Source of the DNA: Peiella sedimenti
GTDB lineage: Bacteria; Pseudomonadota; Alphaproteobacteria; Caulobacterales; Caulobacteraceae
Length of the DNA: 64,000 nucleotides
Assembly (NCBI RefSeq): GCF_030504955.1
Contig: NZ_JAUKTR010000001.1
Span: 186,001-250,000, forward strand
Reading direction: 5' to 3'
The notes under the pieces were generated by a model, which was not told the origin of the DNA, did no database searches, and worked only from the letters and a program-made list of their open reading frames with translations. The position numbers were made by a program, and so were the translations under genes. How positions within the stretch are numbered: position 1 is the first letter of the stretch; the number at the start of each line of letters is the position of its first letter. Below, piece after piece: positions 7,737 to 16,954 of this stretch.

Positions 7737-9536
7737 ATGAAGATGAGCACGCGCATCGGACGCGAGACCGCCTTCATCAAGGGAATCTCGCGCCTGTTCC
7801 GTCGCATCCGGCCCATCAGGCCCGACGGGACGGACCTGGTCTGCGACGACTGGGAAGAGGCGGTGGACCGCTGGCCCGAGAACGTCGCGGTCATCGGCGA
7901 GGACCGCCAGGTCACCTATCGCGAGCTGGACCTGATGGCCAACCGCTTCGGCCACTGGGCCAAGGGGCGCGGCCTTAGGAAGGGCGACGTCATCGCCCTG
8001 ATGATCCCGAACCGCATCGAGTATCTGGCCGCCTGGATCGGCTTCTCCAAGGTCGGCGTGGTCACCGCCCTGGTGAACACCAACCTGACTGGTCAGGCCC
8101 TGGCCCACTGCCTCAAGATCGTCGGCGCCCGGCACCTGATCTGCGACTTCGAGACCTTCGAGGCGGGGGAAGAGGCGAAGGGCCGCATCACCGATCGCAC
8201 CATCTCGCTGTGGGTGCTGGGCCTGCGGGCCGAGGACGAGACCAGCGAGCGCCGCGGCCTGGACACCCCGGTCAAGGGCGCCAGCGCCGTGCGGCCCGAC
8301 CGGTCGCAGCGGGCCGGCATGACCAACAAGGACCTGGCCCTCTACATCTACACCTCGGGGACCACCGGCCTGCCCAAGGCCGCGCGCATCACGCACCAGC
8401 GGGCGCGCCTGTACATGCGCGCCTTCGCCGGAGCCACGGACGCGAACCAGACTGACCGCATCTACTGCGTCCTGCCGCTCTATCATTCCACCGGCGGCCT
8501 GTGCGGCGTCGGCGCGGCGCTGCTGAACGGGGGCGCCGTGGTGCTGCGCCGCCGCTTCTCGGCCAGCCAGTTCTGGACCGATGTGGCCGAAAAGGGCTGC
8601 ACCATGTTCGTCTACATCGGCGAGCTGTGCCGCTATCTCCTGAACTCGCCGCCGCACCCGCTGGAGCGCCAGCATCGCTTACGCTTCGCCTTTGGCAACG
8701 GCCTGCGGCCCGAGGTCTGGCCCGCCTTCCAGGAACGCTTCGCCATACCGCGCATCATGGAGTTCTACGGCTCCACCGAGGGCAACGCCTCGCTGTTCAA
8801 CTTCGACGGCAAGCCGGGCGCCATCGGCCGCATTCCCTGGTACCTCAAGAGCCGCATCAATGTGCGTCTGGTGCGCATGGACGAAGCGCATGCCGAGCCG
8901 CTGCGGGGCGCTGACGGCCTGTGTCGCGAAGCCGCTCCGGGCGAGATCGGCGAGGCCATCGGCCGCATCGGCGAGGGCGCCAAGTTCGAGTTCGGCGGCT
9001 ATGCCGACCGCGCCGCCTCCGAGAAGAAGGTGCTCGAGGACGTCTTCAAGAAGGGCGACCGCTGGTTCCGCACGGGCGACCTGATGCGCATGGACCGGGA
9101 CGGGTACTTCTACTTCGTCGACCGCATGGGCGACACCTTCCGCTGGAAGGGCGAGAACGTCTCCACCACCGAGGTGGCCGAGCGGCTGTCCGGCGCGCCG
9201 GGCGTGCAGGAGGTCATCGCCTACGGCGTTCCGGTCGAGGGGGCCGAGGGCAAGGCCGGCATGGTGGCCCTGCGCATCGACGGAAAGTTCGACCCCGCCG
9301 CCTTCGGTGAGCACGCCGACCGCGAGCTGCCGCCCTACGCCCGCCCGGCCTTCGTGCGCCTGCTCAGGAACGCGCCGGACACCACCGGCACCTTCAAGTA
9401 CCGCAAGGTCGATCTGGAGCGCGAAGGCTGGTCCGAAGACGTGACCGATCCGCTCTATGTGCGCTCGGGCGACAAGTACGCCAAGCTGACCCCGGCGGCG
9501 CGCCGCAAGCTGGCCGAGGGCGCCCTGCGCCTTTGA
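7737..9536 (+). CDS. Long-chain (very-long-chain) acyl-CoA synthetase
   Basis: 599-residue AMP-forming ligase that activates fatty acids with ATP and CoA. The adenylation P-loop reads YTSGTTGLPKAARITH (about residues 204-219). MEFYGSTEGNASLFNFDG is the FATP/very-long-chain type motif, and RTGDLMRMDRDGYFYFVDR with GDTFRWKGENVSTTEV supplies the C-terminal hinge. The architecture matches the PRK08279-type synthetases, related to eukaryotic FATP proteins, rather than E. coli FadD. The start is ATG at 7737 (MKMSTRIG); a longer open frame from 7587 is low-complexity and crosses the promoter region. Confidence 0.92.
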   Translation: MKMSTRIGRETAFIKGISRLFRRIRPIRPDGTDLVCDDWEEAVDRWPENVAVIGEDRQVTYRELDLMANRFGHWAKGRGLRKGDVIALMIPNRIEYLAAWIGFSKVGVVTALVNTNLTGQALAHCLKIVGARHLICDFETFEAGEEAKGRITDRTISLWVLGLRAEDETSERRGLDTPVKGASAVRPDRSQRAGMTNKDLALYIYTSGTTGLPKAARITHQRARLYMRAFAGATDANQTDRIYCVLPLYHSTGGLCGVGAALLNGGAVVLRRRFSASQFWTDVAEKGCTMFVYIGELCRYLLNSPPHPLERQHRLRFAFGNGLRPEVWPAFQERFAIPRIMEFYGSTEGNASLFNFDGKPGAIGRIPWYLKSRINVRLVRMDEAHAEPLRGADGLCREAAPGEIGEAIGRIGEGAKFEFGGYADRAASEKKVLEDVFKKGDRWFRTGDLMRMDRDGYFYFVDRMGDTFRWKGENVSTTEVAERLSGAPGVQEVIAYGVPVEGAEGKAGMVALRIDGKFDPAAFGEHADRELPPYARPAFVRLLRNAPDTTGTFKYRKVDLEREGWSEDVTDPLYVRSGDKYAKLTPAARRKLAEGALRL

Positions 9537-9690
9537 TAAGGCGGGGGTTCCGCCCCTGAGACGACCCGCCGCACCGCGCGGCCCCCTCAGCGCCCCATTT
9601 GCCCGGCACAACGACGTTCTCGCGAGCGGCCACACCTCTTGGCTCTCGCAATAGCTTGACAATCGTAGCGTTTTTAAGAGGCGTTTCTCC

Positions 9691-10335
9691 TTGAACAGCC
9701 CCACGAAAATCCTCGCGGCCTTTCTGGCCGTGACCGCCTCCGTCGTCGCCATCGGCGCCGCCTCGGCCCAGGTGCGCGAGCCCGGCTCGCCCATGCAGAA
9801 GGCCGTGGCCTTCCTGACCAAGCCCGCGCCCAAGACCGAGCTGGTGGCCGTGACCGCCTATGTCGGCAAGGACGTGGACGGCGACGGTGCGGCCGACTTC
9901 GTCAATCCCACGGGCAAGTCCGTGCGCCGGCACGACAGCTTCGGCCAAGGCCATTTCCACGCCTCGCGCGACGGCGGTTCGCGCCGCCACGCGGGCGTCG
10001 ACTATCTGGCGGACGCCGGCCAGGCGGCCCAGGCGCCCATCTCAGGCTACGTCACCAAGATCGGCCAGACCTACGGCGATACGGCTCGCTACAAGTATGT
10101 CGAGATCAGCAATCCCGCCCTCGGCTATTCCGCGCGGGTCTTCTACGTGAACCCCACGGTCCAGGTCGGCCAGGCCGTCCGCGTCGGTCAGAGCGTGGGG
10201 CGCGTGCAGTCGCTGCAGGGGCGCTATCCCGGCATTTCGGACCACGTCCACCTGGAGGTGGCGCGCGCCGGCCGTCCGCTGGACGCCGCCACCCTGATCG
10301 CCGAGCAGACCCGCATGGTCGAGGTGCCGGCCTAA
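9691..10335 (+). CDS. M23-family metallopeptidase (LytM/peptidoglycan endopeptidase type)
   Basis: 214 residues with a Sec signal peptide ending near ASAQ. The catalytic domain shows the zinc motif HAGVDYL (H-x2-x-D) and the second motif DHVHLEV (HxH), both intact. The fold segment ISGYVTKIGQTYGD and VRVGQSVGRVQS is characteristic of the lysostaphin-like barrel. It probably cleaves cross-links in the cell wall or is a divisome activator of such. The start is TTG, preceded by AAGAGGCG. A TTGACA hexamer lies at 9656. Between this gene and the upstream synthetase are 154 bp without other features. Confidence 0.87.
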   Translation: MNSPTKILAAFLAVTASVVAIGAASAQVREPGSPMQKAVAFLTKPAPKTELVAVTAYVGKDVDGDGAADFVNPTGKSVRRHDSFGQGHFHASRDGGSRRHAGVDYLADAGQAAQAPISGYVTKIGQTYGDTARYKYVEISNPALGYSARVFYVNPTVQVGQAVRVGQSVGRVQSLQGRYPGISDHVHLEVARAGRPLDAATLIAEQTRMVEVPA

Positions 10336-10338
10336 GGC

Positions 10339-10794
10339 TCAGCGAACATAGCGCTGAACCCGCTCACGGGGTTGATCGAGCTTGCCGGTGTAGTGAACCA
10401 GCCGGCCCTGGGTGTCGAAGCCCGCCACCGAATAGAAGTAGCCGTCCGGGCGCGACGGGTCGGCCATGGTCGAGACCAGATCCAGCCCTCCGCCGGGCCG
10501 GCACATCACGTGATGCAGCGCGATGGGATGGGCCAGCAGGTCGGCGGCGAAGGCCGAGGCTTCGTCATAGGTGCTGCTTTGGGCGCCCCACTGGACCTCT
10601 ATGGTTCGGGGCTCATGGAAGACGCGCATCGTCACCCGGGCGACCAATCCATCGCACAGCCCTTCGTGGATGCGCACCTCATCCGCCGAGTCGCGGGAAT
10701 GCCGCGCCGTGACGATGATGCGGTCAGGCGGGGCGGGCTGCGCGGCCGCGGCAGGCGCCGTCGCTCCAGTCAGGCCCAGCATCAGCCATAGCAT
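10339..10794 (-). CDS. Small secreted protein with TonB-box-like N terminus
   Basis: About 151 residues, starting at ATG 10794 after an AGAGGAG site. A longer in-frame start at 10836 is less likely. The signal peptide is MLWLMLGLTGATAPAAAA. The mature end begins PAPPDRIIVTARH, which matches the DxxxVTA form of a TonB box although this is not a receptor. Three Cys follow. It shares layout with the next gene (PAPPDPVITITADRG, then a short Cys-containing segment followed by a beta-rich stretch), suggesting distant paralogy. It is the last gene of the four-gene operon starting at 12505. Function unknown. Confidence 0.6.
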   Translation of the reverse strand: MLWLMLGLTGATAPAAAAQPAPPDRIIVTARHSRDSADEVRIHEGLCDGLVARVTMRVFHEPRTIEVQWGAQSSTYDEASAFAADLLAHPIALHHVMCRPGGGLDLVSTMADPSRPDGYFYSVAGFDTQGRLVHYTGKLDQPRERVQRYVR

Positions 10795-10832
10795 GGGCCC
10801 GTCTCCTCTCTGGCGCGCGGGGGTGGCGTCCC

Positions 10833-11228
10833 TCATGGGCGTGGCAAGCTCTCTGGCGTCTCTTCGTAGGCGCCGCGGTACACGACGCTCATGCTTGCGA
10901 CCTCATAGGTCAACATGGACCAGACCACACGGCCGTCCGGTCCCCGCACGGTCGCCACACGCACCGATATATCGCCGCTGGCTTCGCAGTTGATGTAGAC
11001 GCCGGCCGGCGCGCCGGGGCTGAAGGTCTCTCGTTCGAATTGCGTTTCGGCCGGGAAGGTCGGCGTCCGGCCGTCCACCGTCAGCCGCGCGTCGGTGGCC
11101 ATATGATCCCACCGCAGGACGAGATGGTGGTCGCCGCAGCGGCCCTCCGCGCTCATGAAGCGGTCGGACGCCGCGTGGCCGCGATCAGCTGTGATGGTGA
11201 TTACTGGATCGGGCGGCGCAGGCAGCAT
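10833..11228 (-). CDS. Small protein related to its downstream neighbour, no signal peptide visible
   Basis: 131 residues, beginning MLPAPPDPVITITADRG. Its first residues line up with the mature N terminus of the gene at 10339-10794, but no leader is encoded. An in-frame TGA lies four codons upstream, so no longer version is possible. It therefore looks like a paralogue that lost its signal sequence, or a lipoprotein-like relative truncated at the 5' end. It starts 9 bp after the previous gene's stop. It contains CGDHHLVLRWDH and INCEASGDISVRVATV. No family recognised. Confidence 0.5.
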   Translation of the reverse strand: MLPAPPDPVITITADRGHAASDRFMSAEGRCGDHHLVLRWDHMATDARLTVDGRTPTFPAETQFERETFSPGAPAGVYINCEASGDISVRVATVRGPDGRVVWSMLTYEVASMSVVYRGAYEETPESLPRP

Positions 11229-11237
11229 GCGATCGTT

Positions 11238-11672
11238 TCACCAGCTTATCAGGCCCATGCGCCCATCGCGAAACCAGACCGCGGCCTCGCTCGCACGGCC
11301 GTTTTCGTCCTGCCCCAGGATCCGGACACTCTCGTAAGGGCCGTCAGCACAGCCCACCTCGACACGCGTGAGGAACTTCATGCGCTCACTGATGAGGGCG
11401 TTCCATGCAGCGAGGTCTGCTGCGTCAGCACTACTGTCGGCGCCCCTCCATGCCAGAACCCTGAGTCCGTCGCTGTCCTGGGCGAGGTCCAGGCGCATTC
11501 GATGGCCGCGGCAGAGGTATCTGCCGGTGAAGCTCAGCCTCGTCCCTGTGAAATTCAGGTTGCGGCGATGCTCGCGCACCTCGGTCGGGACGTCTGTGTC
11601 TATCTGATACGGCGGAGTCCCGCGCGGCAGAGGCTCGCCACTAACCAATAAGACGAGGGCTATCGCAATCAT
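11238..11672 (-). CDS. Small secreted protein of unknown function
   Basis: 144 residues with a short hydrophobic leader (MIAIALVLLVSGEPLP) that is probably a signal peptide. The mature part holds FTGRYLCRGHRMRLDL and EVGCADGPYESVRILGQ, with two cysteines that could pair. The Cys-x-G/H-hydrophobic pattern resembles the neighbouring small genes. Its ATG overlaps the TGA of the JAB-like gene (ATGA), so translation is coupled to it. One possibility is a periplasmic partner or immunity protein for that product; this is speculation from position only. Confidence 0.6.
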   Translation of the reverse strand: MIAIALVLLVSGEPLPRGTPPYQIDTDVPTEVREHRRNLNFTGTRLSFTGRYLCRGHRMRLDLAQDSDGLRVLAWRGADSSADAADLAAWNALISERMKFLTRVEVGCADGPYESVRILGQDENGRASEAAVWFRDGRMGLISW

Positions 11673-12505
11673 GGGGTCTCGTTACCACAGGTCCCGCCGG
11701 TATTTGTGGCCTGGGTCTGACGGGCTCCGGCGGTGTTCTGGTACATGTCGTACTCGTACTCATCGCCTCCATGGACGATGTAAATTCGCATCATTGCTGA
11801 ACTTGCGCCCTGAGACACCATGAAGTCTGGCCACTGCCAGTCACCGGAATTGGGCAGATGATGACTGTCAGTGGGTTGCACCGTAACCCACACGCCAGGG
11901 GAGATCTCGCGCTCTGTAGGATGGCTATGAACGACACCGACCACCTGAGACCAGGACGTCAGCCCGAAATCTCCAGGTTGTGAAGCTGGGTTTAGCGCCG
12001 TCCATCCGCTGTTCGTTCCCGGCATGAGCGTTGTGCGCTGCAGCTGTCCATTAGCGTCCCGATAGATCAGCGCACCATACTCGCGCCGGTCACTATCGGG
12101 CATGTTGCGTATCTCGTCGCGAATGCTTCGGGCCAGTTCATCCGCCCGGCGGTCGTCGCATTCACTCCAGCCTTCCGGCCGCTCGGGAAGGGGCGGCGCA
12201 TTCGGATCCAGCTGATCCACGTCGCTATCGGGACTGCCGGGCCCGCCGCCTCCGCCGCCGCCGCCGCCATCCCAGGGCGTGATCGGGTTGCCGGTGACCG
12301 TTATGCCATCGACCTCGGTGACGTCGTCATCCTCGTCGTTCCAGCTGAACTGCGGTCCGTCGTCAGTCCACGCCGGGGACTTGGCCGTGGCGGCGTAGGG
12401 ATCGGCCGGAGGCGGCGCTTCCGCCAAGGGTGAGTTGACATCGATCCAGGCGTCCTGAAGCCCGTGGGGCCGCCAGCCGCCATCCTCGAACCACCAGTCG
12501 GACAT
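11669..12505 (-). CDS. JAB/MPN-like (DUF4329-type) protein with Gly-rich linker
   Basis: 278 residues with no signal peptide. The N-terminal third is acidic and aromatic, contains EVDGITVTGNP (TonB-box-like), and ends in a nine-glycine linker (about residues 82-90). The C-terminal domain reads GALIYRDANGQ, VVGVVHSHPTERE, then PTDSHHLPNSGDW. Together this resembles the JAMM layout (HxHP followed by S/D). It could be a metalloprotease or the DUF4329 domain often found at the end of polymorphic toxins. A strong GGGAGGT site precedes the ATG. It is the first gene of an overlapping operon of four. Whether the zinc site is complete cannot be decided from sequence alone. Confidence 0.65.
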   Translation of the reverse strand: MSDWWFEDGGWRPHGLQDAWIDVNSPLAEAPPPADPYAATAKSPAWTDDGPQFSWNDEDDDVTEVDGITVTGNPITPWDGGGGGGGGGPGSPDSDVDQLDPNAPPLPERPEGWSECDDRRADELARSIRDEIRNMPDSDRREYGALIYRDANGQLQRTTLMPGTNSGWTALNPASQPGDFGLTSWSQVVGVVHSHPTEREISPGVWVTVQPTDSHHLPNSGDWQWPDFMVSQGASSAMMRIYIVHGGDEYEYDMYQNTAGARQTQATNTGGTCGNETP

Positions 12506-12597
12506 GATCTACCTCCCTCAGCCTGTGCGGGGAGGCTCACACGAGGGAGAGGGGACTGCAACCATCGCGCGAGCAATGTCCACAGCGTGGAGTTTAG

Positions 12598-12852
12598 CTA
12601 CTCGCCCGCCGGTTCGGCCTCGCGCCAGTAGGGCTCGACCTGGCCCTTCAGCTTGATGGTCATGGGCAGGCCCTTGCGGTCCAGCGCCTTGCCGGCCAGT
12701 ACGCGGATCCAGCCCTCGGAGACGCAGTACTCCTCGACGTTGGTCTTTTCCTGGCCGTTGAAGCGGATGCCCACGCCGCGCTCCAGCACGGCTTCGTCGA
12801 AGAAGGGCTGGCCGGGGCTGGCGCACAGGCGGTCGGGGGGCGTGTCGGACAT
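12598..12852 (-). CDS. DUF3297 family protein
   Basis: 84 residues, matching the small conserved alphaproteobacterial and gammaproteobacterial DUF3297 proteins almost throughout. It begins MSDTPPDRL, then FFDEAVLERGVGIRFNG, EKTNVEEYCVSEGW and LDRKGLPMTIKLKG. No function is known. Cytoplasmic by sequence. It lies 6 bp downstream of the symporter gene on the same strand, probably in one transcript with it. Confidence 0.85.
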   Translation of the reverse strand: MSDTPPDRLCASPGQPFFDEAVLERGVGIRFNGQEKTNVEEYCVSEGWIRVLAGKALDRKGLPMTIKLKGQVEPYWREAEPAGE

Positions 12853-12858
12853 AAGTCG

Positions 12859-14133
12859 TCAGATAGCCGGGTCCGCCCCGCTCGCCAAGGCCGCCTTCTG
12901 CTCGCCCCGGTTCAGTATGGTGGTGGCCGCCAGGTCGGCGCTGACATTGCCGACGGTGCGGAAGATGTCCGGCGCCACCTCCACCGCCAGCAGCAGCGGC
13001 AGCAGGTCGATGGGCACGCCCATGGCCACGCAGATGGGCGCCATGCTGATGTAGAAGGACACCTGCCCGGGCAGGCCCACCGACGAGATCGACACCGCCA
13101 GGGCCACCAACCCCGCCGCGATCATCTGGGGCAGGCCCACCTCGATGCCCATGACGTGGGCGATGAACAGGGCCACCGTCAGGTTCACCGCCGGGCTGGT
13201 CATGCGGAACACGGCCACCGCCAGCGGCAGGGTCAGGCCCGCCACCCGCTCCGGCACGCCCAGCTCATCGACCGCGCGCTCCACCATGACCGGCAGGGTC
13301 CCCAGCGAGGACTGGGTCGAGAAGGCCACCGCCTGGGCCGGGGCGATGGCGCGCGCGAACCGGGGCAGGGGCACGCCCCCGAACGCCGCGGCCAGCGGAT
13401 AGGCCGTCAGCGCCACCAGAATGCCCGCCCCGCAGGCCAGCACCACATAGTGGCCGATGGCGCCCGAGGACTCGAACCCCCCCGATAGGCCCAGCGTCAT
13501 GGCCAGGGCGAAGACGCCCACGGGCGCCGCCCACAGCACCCAGCGCACCACCACGATCATGGCCTCGGCTATTGCCTCGAAGAAACCGACCAGCAGACGC
13601 CGCTGATCTTCCCTCAGGCGCGTGACGGCGAAACCGAAGAAGACCCCGAACACCACCAGCGGCAGCATGGCCGTCTCGGCCGCGGCCTTGACCGGGTTGC
13701 CGGGCGCCAGCGAGGTCAGCCAGGTGGCGAAGTCAGGCGCGTTGACCTGGGGCGCATCGCCGGCCGCCCCGGCCACCAGGGCCGCGGCCGCGCCCGCATC
13801 CACCGGCCACAGCCGCAGGGCCAGCGGAATGACGATGAAGGTCGCCACCACCGTCGCGCTGAGCAGGGTCAGGAACAGGATCACCGCCCGCCGCGTCAGC
13901 CGCCCGCTGGCCGCCGCGTCCGCCATGGAGGCGATGCCCGTGATCAGCAGGGCCAGCACCAGCGGCACCACCGTCATCTGCAGCCCTGACAGCCACAGGC
14001 TTCCCACGGCCCGCACCGAGGCGGTCAGCCAGTCCGGGGCGGTGTTCAGACCCTTCAGCCAGGCCCCGATGACCAGGCCCAGGATCAGCGCGGTCAGCAC
14101 GCGCACGCTCAGGGATCGGAACAGGCGCGTCAT
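12859..14133 (-). CDS. Dicarboxylate/amino acid:cation symporter (DAACS family)
   Basis: 424-residue inner membrane transporter importing dicarboxylates or acidic amino acids with Na+ or H+. Eight hydrophobic segments plus two re-entrant loops are visible. The family signature appears as AFSTQSSLGTLPVMV (HP1 serine-rich loop), FRMTSPAVNLTVALFIAHVMG (TM7 NMDGT-type region, here varied) and SISSVGLPGQVSFYISMAPIC (HP2). The TM7 motif is not canonical, so the substrate is uncertain. I start at ATG 14133, whose ATGA overlaps the stop of the upstream flavoprotein gene. Confidence 0.85.
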   Translation of the reverse strand: MTRLFRSLSVRVLTALILGLVIGAWLKGLNTAPDWLTASVRAVGSLWLSGLQMTVVPLVLALLITGIASMADAAASGRLTRRAVILFLTLLSATVVATFIVIPLALRLWPVDAGAAAALVAGAAGDAPQVNAPDFATWLTSLAPGNPVKAAAETAMLPLVVFGVFFGFAVTRLREDQRRLLVGFFEAIAEAMIVVVRWVLWAAPVGVFALAMTLGLSGGFESSGAIGHYVVLACGAGILVALTAYPLAAAFGGVPLPRFARAIAPAQAVAFSTQSSLGTLPVMVERAVDELGVPERVAGLTLPLAVAVFRMTSPAVNLTVALFIAHVMGIEVGLPQMIAAGLVALAVSISSVGLPGQVSFYISMAPICVAMGVPIDLLPLLLAVEVAPDIFRTVGNVSADLAATTILNRGEQKAALASGADPAI

Positions 14134-15338
14134 CTGGGGCTCCCCGCGGAATGGTCCAGCCACTTAAGCACGCCCTCGGCGGCGGCCAAGCCCGTCGCGA
14201 AACAGGCCTGGAGCAGATAGCCCCCGGTCGGCGCCTCCCAGTCCAGCATCTCACCGCAGACGAAGACGCCCGGCAGGCGCTTCAGCATCAGGCTCTCGTC
14301 CACCTCGCTGAAGGCCACCCCGCCCGCCGACGAGATGGCCCGCTCCAGCCCCTCGACTCCCACGACCGTGAGGGGCAGCGCCTTGATCCGGGCCGCCAGG
14401 GCCTGAGGGTCGCGCGGCGGCTCGCCCGCCTCGCGCAGCAGGCCGATGGCCTCAGGCGACAGGCCGGCCGCCTTCCTCAGCCGGTTCGACAGGGACTCGC
14501 CCGGCTTCGTCCGCGCCAGCCGCGCGGCCAGCACGGCCGCCTCCAGGTCGGGCTTCAGATCAAGCATCAGCACCGTCTCGCCGCCGCCGGCCAGCGCCTC
14601 GCGCGCCCGCGCCGCCAGGGCGTAGATCCCGCCGCCCTCCAACCCTCGCCGGGTGATGACGGCCTCGGCGCGCGTGGTCTGGCCGCCCAGGCGCATGGCC
14701 ACGCCCTTCAGGGGCCGCCCCGCGAAGCGTTCGGCGAAGGCCGGGCTCCAGTCCAGGCGCAGGCCCATATTGGCGGGCTGAAGATCGCGCACCTCGACGC
14801 CGCGCGCCCGCAGCAGGTCCGCCCAGGCGCCGTCCGATCCCAGCCGCGGCCAGCTGGCGCCGCCCAGGGCCAGCGCCACCGCGTCCGCACCCTGCGCCGC
14901 TCCGCCCTCGAAGCTCAGCCGCCCCTGGTCGTCCCAGCCGGTCCAGCGGCTGCGTGTGCGAACCTCGACCCCCAAGCCCTCCAGCCGCGCCAGCCACGCC
15001 CGCAGCAGGGGCGACGCCTTCATGGCGGTCGGGAACACCCGCCCGCTCGATCCGACGAAGGTCTCCTGACCCAGCCCCCCGGCCCAGGCGCGCAAGGCCG
15101 CTGGATCGAGCGCGCGCACCATCGGCTCCAGCACCGCCTGCGCCTCGCCGTAGCGGGACAGGAACCGCTCCAGATCCTCCGAATGGGTCAGGTTCAGCCC
15201 GCCGCGGCCCGCCATCAGGAACTTGCGCGCTGCGGACGGCATCTGCTCGTGAACGGTCACGGCCAGCCCGGCCTCGGCCAGCCGCTCGGCCGCCTTCAGG
15301 CCGGCGGGTCCGGCTCCGATGATGGCGACAGTCTTCAG
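14130..15338 (-). CDS. TIGR03862-type NAD(P)/FAD-dependent oxidoreductase (HI0933-like), CTG start
   Basis: About 402 residues. From the first ATG (15260) the protein would lack its FAD-binding N terminus. Reading upstream in frame gives KTVAIIGAGPAGLKAAERL, a textbook GxGxxG Rossmann motif. The frame is closed by the TGA of the lipocalin gene 15 bp earlier, and no ATG, GTG or TTG lies between. The only reasonable start is CTG at 15338, with GGGGA about 8 bp before it. Downstream blocks (AGRGGLNLTHSE, SSGRVFPTAMKASPLL, ISSAGGVAFSEVDESLM, CGEMLDWEAPTGGYLLQAC) match the BaiN/HI0933 flavoproteins. The substrate is unknown. Confidence 0.88.
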   Translation of the reverse strand: MKTVAIIGAGPAGLKAAERLAEAGLAVTVHEQMPSAARKFLMAGRGGLNLTHSEDLERFLSRYGEAQAVLEPMVRALDPAALRAWAGGLGQETFVGSSGRVFPTAMKASPLLRAWLARLEGLGVEVRTRSRWTGWDDQGRLSFEGGAAQGADAVALALGGASWPRLGSDGAWADLLRARGVEVRDLQPANMGLRLDWSPAFAERFAGRPLKGVAMRLGGQTTRAEAVITRRGLEGGGIYALAARAREALAGGGETVLMLDLKPDLEAAVLAARLARTKPGESLSNRLRKAAGLSPEAIGLLREAGEPPRDPQALAARIKALPLTVVGVEGLERAISSAGGVAFSEVDESLMLKRLPGVFVCGEMLDWEAPTGGYLLQACFATGLAAAEGVLKWLDHSAGSPR

Positions 15339-15353
15339 GCGGCGATCCCCGGC

Positions 15354-15908
15354 TCAGCGTTCAGGCTGAGGCGGGAAGTACAGCTTCGAGGTGTCGTAGC
15401 CCAGCGCTTCCGCGCGCGCCGTCAGTTCGCGCCTCAGCGCGTCGCTGATCTGCGGATCGCGGGTGAAGATGTTCAGCTCGCCGAAATCGGGCGTCACGCT
15501 GATGAACCAGCTGTAGTCGGGCGCCACGGCGGCGACCCAGGTCTCGCGGCTGACAAAGGGCAGATAGGTCACCCGGATGCGGGCGTCGCGGCCGGGGTCC
15601 AGGATGCGGCCCTCGCCCTCCACCGCCTTCTCGCGGCCGTCGACCGTGTCGATCCGGCAGGAGTCGCGGACCTCGACCGTATTGGGGCCCGTCCAGGCGC
15701 CATAGCGGGTGATCCCCGCCACGCAGCCGCGTGTCAGCCAGGTGGGCCGATAGGCGATCTCGTGCCAGTCGCCGGTGTAGAGCCGCGTCCGGTCGATCTG
15801 CGGCACGGGCGGCGGGGCGCCGCCGGGTCCGCGCGCCGTGATGCAGCCGGTCAGGGCCAGGCTGGCGACGAGCGCCAGGGCGGGGACCAAGGGGGATTTC
15901 CGGTGCAT
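15354..15908 (-). CDS. Lipocalin-family outer membrane lipoprotein (Blc-like)
   Basis: About 184 residues starting at ATG 15908, with AGGAGG at ideal spacing; the longer frame to 15932 lacks this. A lipobox LALTGC anchors it. The lipocalin G-x-W motif appears as [12 protein letters not shown], followed by the second strand ending in [32 protein letters not shown] corresponds to the third conserved region of Blc-type lipocalins (YRWLWILSR-type). Such proteins bind lipids, often under envelope stress. It lies immediately upstream of the flavoprotein gene with only 15 bp between. Confidence 0.82.
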   Translation of the reverse strand: MHRKSPLVPALALVASLALTGCITARGPGGAPPPVPQIDRTRLYTGDWHEIAYRPTWLTRGCVAGITRYGAWTGPNTVEVRDSCRIDTVDGREKAVEGEGRILDPGRDARIRVTYLPFVSRETWVAAVAPDYSWFISVTPDFGELNIFTRDPQISDALRRELTARAEALGYDTSKLYFPPQPER

Positions 15909-16012
15909 GTACGCCTCCTGTCGGCTGGACATGGCTCCATACGTCGTTACGCAAGCTTGAGTTCACCGCCCGCCGCCCCACATTGGGCGCTCGCGATTCC
16001 ACTGGGGGTTAC

Positions 16013-16953
<941 letters not shown>

Positions 16954-16954
<1 letters not shown>

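Noticed and set aside
9656..9690. TTGACA before the M23 peptidase as a promoter
   Set aside because: No matching -10 hexamer at 16-18 bp, so I did not list it as a promoter.
12240..12275. Run of repeated CGCCGC triplets in the JAB-like gene
   Set aside because: It encodes the nine-glycine linker in frame; simple low-complexity coding, not a separate repeat element.
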